A stretch of 14,734 nucleotides of DNA from JBBRMQ01 sp038230775 (GTDB lineage Bacteria; Acidobacteriota; Thermoanaerobaculia; Gp7-AA8), in assembly GCA_038230775.1 (NCBI GenBank), contig JBBRMQ010000092.1, positions 1-14,734 of the forward strand, read 5' to 3'. A program made the translations under genes and the position numbers. Shown piece by piece: positions 13,479 through 14,734 of this stretch. How positions within the stretch are numbered: position 1 is the stretch's first letter; every line of letters starts with the position of its first letter. The notes under the pieces were generated by a model, which saw nothing but the letters and a program-made list of their open reading frames with translations, was not told where the DNA came from and did not search any database.

Positions 13479-14612
13479 AGATCTTCGTTCTGAATCCGGG
13501 GGAGCTCGTCGCTGAAGTTCGCGCTGTTCCGCGCGGACGGGGAGCTGGAGCCGTCGATGTCCGGCAACGTCGATGTGACGCCGGGCGGGACCGCGAAAGC
13601 AACGCGCGATGCGATGGCGCGCGTCGAGGGAAAGATCGACGCCATCGGTTGCCGCGTGGTGCATGGCGGGAAGACGTTTTCAGAGCCGGTGGTCGTGGAT
13701 GACAAAGTGCTCGAGCAGATTCAAGCGCTGTCCGACCTGGCGCCGCTGCACAATCCGCTGGCGGTCGCCGTCATCCGCGAGGCGCAGCGCGTGGCGCCGG
13801 TCGTGGCAGCGTTCGACACCGCGTTTCATCGCACCCTTCCTCCACACGCGGCGCAATACGCGGTGCCGTCGTATCTCGGCGTGCGGCGTTACGGTTTTCA
13901 CGGCATTTCGTACGCCTACGTATCGCGACGCCTGGAGAGTCTCGCCGGCGCGGGCAAACGGACGATCATCTGTCACCTCGGCAATGGAGCGAGCGTCTGC
14001 GCGATCCGCGACGGTGTCAGCGTCGATACGAGCATGGGTCTCACTCCGATGGAAGGCCTGGTGATGGGAACGCGAAGCGGCGACATCGATCCGGGCGCGA
14101 TCCTCTATCTGATGCGCAGCGGCAAGAGTGAGAAGGACATCGACGACATCCTGAATCACCGCTCCGGATTGCTTGCACTCTCGGGCACCAGCGGCGACGT
14201 GCGCGAGCTCGAGAAGCGTGCGGCGGGCGGCGATGCGCGCGCCGAAGCCTCGCTGGACGCCTTCGCCTATCGCGTGACGAAGTACATCGGCGCGTACGCC
14301 GCAGCGTTAGGCGGGGTCGACGTGCTCGCGTTCACCGCGGGAATCGGCGAGCGCTCGGCCGCGGTGCGCGCAAAGATCTGCTCGCCACTCGGGTTTCTCG
14401 GCATCACGCTCGACGATGCCGCAAACCGCGCTCAGAGCACCGATGAGCGTCGCGTCGGCACGGGGAGCGTCGACGTCTGGGTCGTGCCGACGAACGAGGA
14501 GCTGGAGATCGCGCGATCGGCCGCGAAGTTGTTACCGCAGCGCTGTATCTCACGCCCTTGTTTACATCCCAGGCAGGAATCACACCCGCCCGCCTTGGCT
14601 TTCCGAGCGTAG
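13475..14612 (+). CDS. ackA: Acetate kinase, one-base frameshift near the 5' end
   Basis: GTG 13475 overlaps the xfp stop and begins VKIFVLNPG. Then a run of five G (13498-13502) puts the ribosome out of frame. Skipping one base restores SSSLKFALFRADGELEP and joins the frame that stays open to TAG 14610-14612, for a corrected length of 378 residues. The product makes acetate and ATP from acetyl phosphate, completing the phosphoketolase route. Other active-site motifs are intact: RVVHGG, AAFDTAFHRTLPPHA, YGFHGISYAYVSRR, CHLGNGASV, GLTPMEGLVMGTRSGDID, FTAGIGERS and VVPTNEELEIAR. A start at ATG 13557 would lose the NxGSSSLKF phosphate/nucleotide-binding signature and probably be inactive. The last 25 residues after AAKLL are not family-like and are encoded by sequence leading into a repeat, which supplies the stop. 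Either an assembly error, a real mutation or slippage explains the shift. Confidence 0.93.
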
Positions 14613-14683
14613 CGAGGAACCGGTGTGGGCGGGCGGCGCGCTCATCGTCCCGCCCGCCCACACCGCTCCGTCGCTACGCTCGG
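14603..14683. repeat. Large inverted repeat at the 3' end of ackA
   Basis: Arms 14603-14636 and 14650-14683 pair over 34 positions with three mismatches around a 13-base loop. The inner part is GGTGTGGGCGGGCGG with its complement, recalling the GTGTGG/CCACAC clamp of the other repeats. The outer part is CCGAGCGTAGCGA with its complement. The ackA stop codon lies inside the left arm. A long stem could act as a terminator or RNA-stabilising structure, though no T-run follows. Sequence 14684-14734 shows nothing recognisable. Confidence 0.85.
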
Positions 14684-14734
14684 GATGACATCGGTGCACT
14701 GCCGCCCGAGTGATCTTGCGACGCCTCCTCCTCG

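Noticed and set aside
12387..13664. 425-codon minus-strand frame opposite xfp and ackA
   Set aside because: Shadow of conserved coding sequence; no recognisable motifs.

Overview
The window reads as chromosomal DNA from a high-GC, free-living Gram-negative bacterium, most likely an acidobacterium or a close soil relative. This is inferred from gene content: TlpA-like periplasmic thioredoxins, a TPR tail of the kind found on TolB/winged-helix sensor proteins, a short cobalamin-independent methionine synthase-like enzyme, a phosphoketolase/acetate-kinase pair, and many intergenic CCGGCTTCAGCCGG palindromes. No marker gene proves the phylum. No tRNA, rRNA, CRISPR array, transposase or phage gene was seen.

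Layout. Bases 1-2075 are a gene graveyard: the tail of a molybdopterin (sulfite-oxidase-like) enzyme, a truncated cation-diffusion-facilitator fragment, an intact small leucine-rich-repeat protein, a minus-strand C-terminal outer-membrane barrel fragment abutting a plus-strand TPR remnant, and two paired-hairpin repeats that bracket this chimera. Bases 2130-5044 form a plus-strand operon: a PIG-V-like membrane mannosyltransferase (one-base frameshift near its end), a LytS-type histidine kinase and a LytTR response regulator. A TPR-like lipoprotein follows (5237-6061). It converges on a minus-strand pair, a MetE-like methyltransferase (7703-8767) and a cytosolic PAS hybrid histidine kinase (6041-7699), separated by 3 bp. 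A 5'-truncated BNR/fascin-like protein follows on the plus strand (9069-9905). A minus-strand TlpA-like thioredoxin (10095-10979) is divergent from the xfp-ackA operon (11097-14612), which converts pentose or hexose phosphate through acetyl phosphate to acetate and ATP. ackA carries a one-base frameshift in a run of five G within its first signature motif.

The most interesting non-coding feature is a family of paired-hairpin intergenic repeats (about 1158-1237, 2009-2074, 5071-5122, 10004-10055 and a related one at 14603-14683, plus single hairpins at 1974, 8869 and 9926). Nearly all lie just 3' of genes. Their stems differ by paired substitutions, so the structure appears better conserved than the sequence. 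The two one-base frameshifts interrupt otherwise well-conserved genes and should first be tested as sequencing errors.
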